NCBI GenBank assembly: GCA_017643165.1
Contig: JAEPNY010000003.1
Span: 62,001 to 126,000, forward strand
Source of the DNA: Psychroserpens sp.
GTDB taxonomy: Bacteria; Bacteroidota; Bacteroidia; Flavobacteriales; Flavobacteriaceae
Reading direction: 5' to 3'
Length of the DNA: 64,000 bases
Position 1 is the stretch's first letter, and each line of letters opens with the position of its first letter. Positions 63,290 to 64,000 of this stretch are shown here, one piece after another. A model generated the notes under the pieces. The model ran no database searches and was not told the DNA's origin. It saw only the letters and a list, made by a program, of their open reading frames with translations. Made by a program: the position numbers and the translations under genes.

Positions 63290-64000
63290 TTGGCACTAGA
63301 CAGTCAAAATATCAAGATTAATATTCTTACAAGAACCTCTAATAGACCTATTGGGTTTAAATTTACCTACTTATCAATTAAAGAGCAGTCCTATTCTAAT
63401 ATTCATCATATCGTGGCGTACGACAATAAAGAAGATTTACCGTATTTAGATGATTTGAAAATTGAGTTAGTTGATGTTACTCAAATGAATATGGCGGACA
63501 ATTATCCAAAAACAGATTCAGAAGGTAACTTATTCGCGCCTTATAATTTATATTGCAATTCACTCTTGGATACCGTTGAAGATGGCTGGATCTTATTTTT
63601 AGATGACGATGATTCCTTGTACCATAGTAAAGTAATTAAAGAGCTTGTTGATATTATTAACGACGACTATTCTACAGATAACATTTTTATATGGCAAATG
63701 CGATATCCTGATGGTCGGGTATTACCTGCAAATAATCAAGTAGACCAAAGAATAATAAAGAAAAATTATATTGGCAGTCCTTGTTATATATTTCATAGTT
63801 CCTATGTAAATGCCGCCCGATGGGATTCATATAAAGCATCAGATTTTAGATTCCTTAAACAGTTACTCGAGATAATACCTAATCATATATTTATTAAAAA
63901 AATTGGTATTCAGATTAATAATTTTGGCGATTTAGGTAGGCGAAATGATATTCAATTGAATGGAGCAAGCCTTAAATTACCGGGTTCATTTTACAAAAAC
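63290..64000 (+). CDS. GT-A glycosyltransferase, truncated by the window end (TTG start)
   Basis: An open frame of 237 codons runs from a TTG at 63290 to the last base. An in-frame TAA lies six codons upstream, and no ATG precedes the conserved start. It begins ALDSQNIKINILTRTSNRPIGF, contains the DxD-type GWILFLDDDDSLYHS near residue 100 and continues with SPCYIFHSSYVNAARWDSYKASDF. This matches a family 2-like glycosyltransferase. It is probably part of the polysaccharide operon and uses a TTG start. Confidence 0.75.
   Translation, partial: MALDSQNIKINILTRTSNRPIGFKFTYLSIKEQSYSNIHHIVAYDNKEDLPYLDDLKIELVDVTQMNMADNYPKTDSEGNLFAPYNLYCNSLLDTVEDGWILFLDDDDSLYHSKVIKELVDIINDDYSTDNIFIWQMRYPDGRVLPANNQVDQRIIKKNYIGSPCYIFHSSYVNAARWDSYKASDFRFLKQLLEIIPNHIFIKKIGIQINNFGDLGRRNDIQLNGASLKLPGSFYKN

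Overview
The window is AT-rich and reads as a chromosomal segment of a member of the Flavobacteriaceae (Bacteroidota), probably marine. The evidence is the TAnnTTTG-type -7 boxes in front of many genes and the lack of obvious Shine-Dalgarno sequences. Other family marks are C-terminal type IX secretion (T9SS) sorting domains, short lipoprotein signals followed by acidic stretches, bacillithiol synthesis (BshC), an ECF sigma operon with a PEM-repeat protein, and a carotenoid gene next to a UbiA prenyltransferase. I found no rRNA, tRNA, insertion sequence, prophage or CRISPR array. Coding density is high. The only two gene-free stretches over 300 bases (23702-24014 and 31302-31614) hold terminators and a promoter.

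Layout. 1-4.2 kb: amidase lipoprotein, serine hydrolase lipoprotein, rimO. 4.2-10.9 kb: the most unusual locus. A membrane-anchored TPR-LuxR regulator is flanked on both sides by GTGGAC repeats spaced by exactly 11 bp (or 22 bp). One array lies upstream of a cadherin-like lipoprotein gene. The other lies upstream of a three-gene operon for a small T9SS cargo protein, an outer-membrane barrel and a tail-fibre-like protein with an autoproteolytic-type domain. 11-31 kb: mostly housekeeping and envelope genes (M14 peptidase, bshC, guaA, a LysM operon, pyrG, yidC, a triple-FAS1 lipoprotein, mnmA, a T9SS subtilase, nitronate monooxygenase, ATP-grasp protein). 31.6-36.8 kb: MATE pump, PAP2 phosphatase, and a reverse-strand operon DUF2911-meaB-GT2-LAB_N. 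37-39.8 kb: ECF sigma factor, putative anti-sigma protein and a PEM/coiled-coil DUF4097-like protein. 39.8-53.5 kb: serine hydrolase-TPR, two M23 peptidases, UbiA/CrtI, secA, a cobalamin adenosyltransferase, ABC ATPases and a methyltransferase.

53.5-64 kb (right edge): a forward surface-polysaccharide operon. It encodes Wza, a Wzc-type kinase, an initiating sugar transferase, TviB- and TviC-like UDP-HexNAc enzymes, Wzm and Wzt with a C-terminal carbohydrate-recognition-type domain, a fused acyltransferase-sulfotransferase, and a glycosyltransferase cut by the window end. The inferred product is an acidic, possibly O-acetylated and sulfated, HexNAcA-containing polysaccharide exported by an ABC transporter. 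The parts list resembles the Salmonella Vi locus, with an added tyrosine kinase, initiating transferase and sulfotransferase.

Several starts were moved to internal codons or to TTG/GTG where signal peptides, family N-termini, upstream stops or promoter position required it. One gene at the right edge (63290 onward) starts with TTG and runs off the window.
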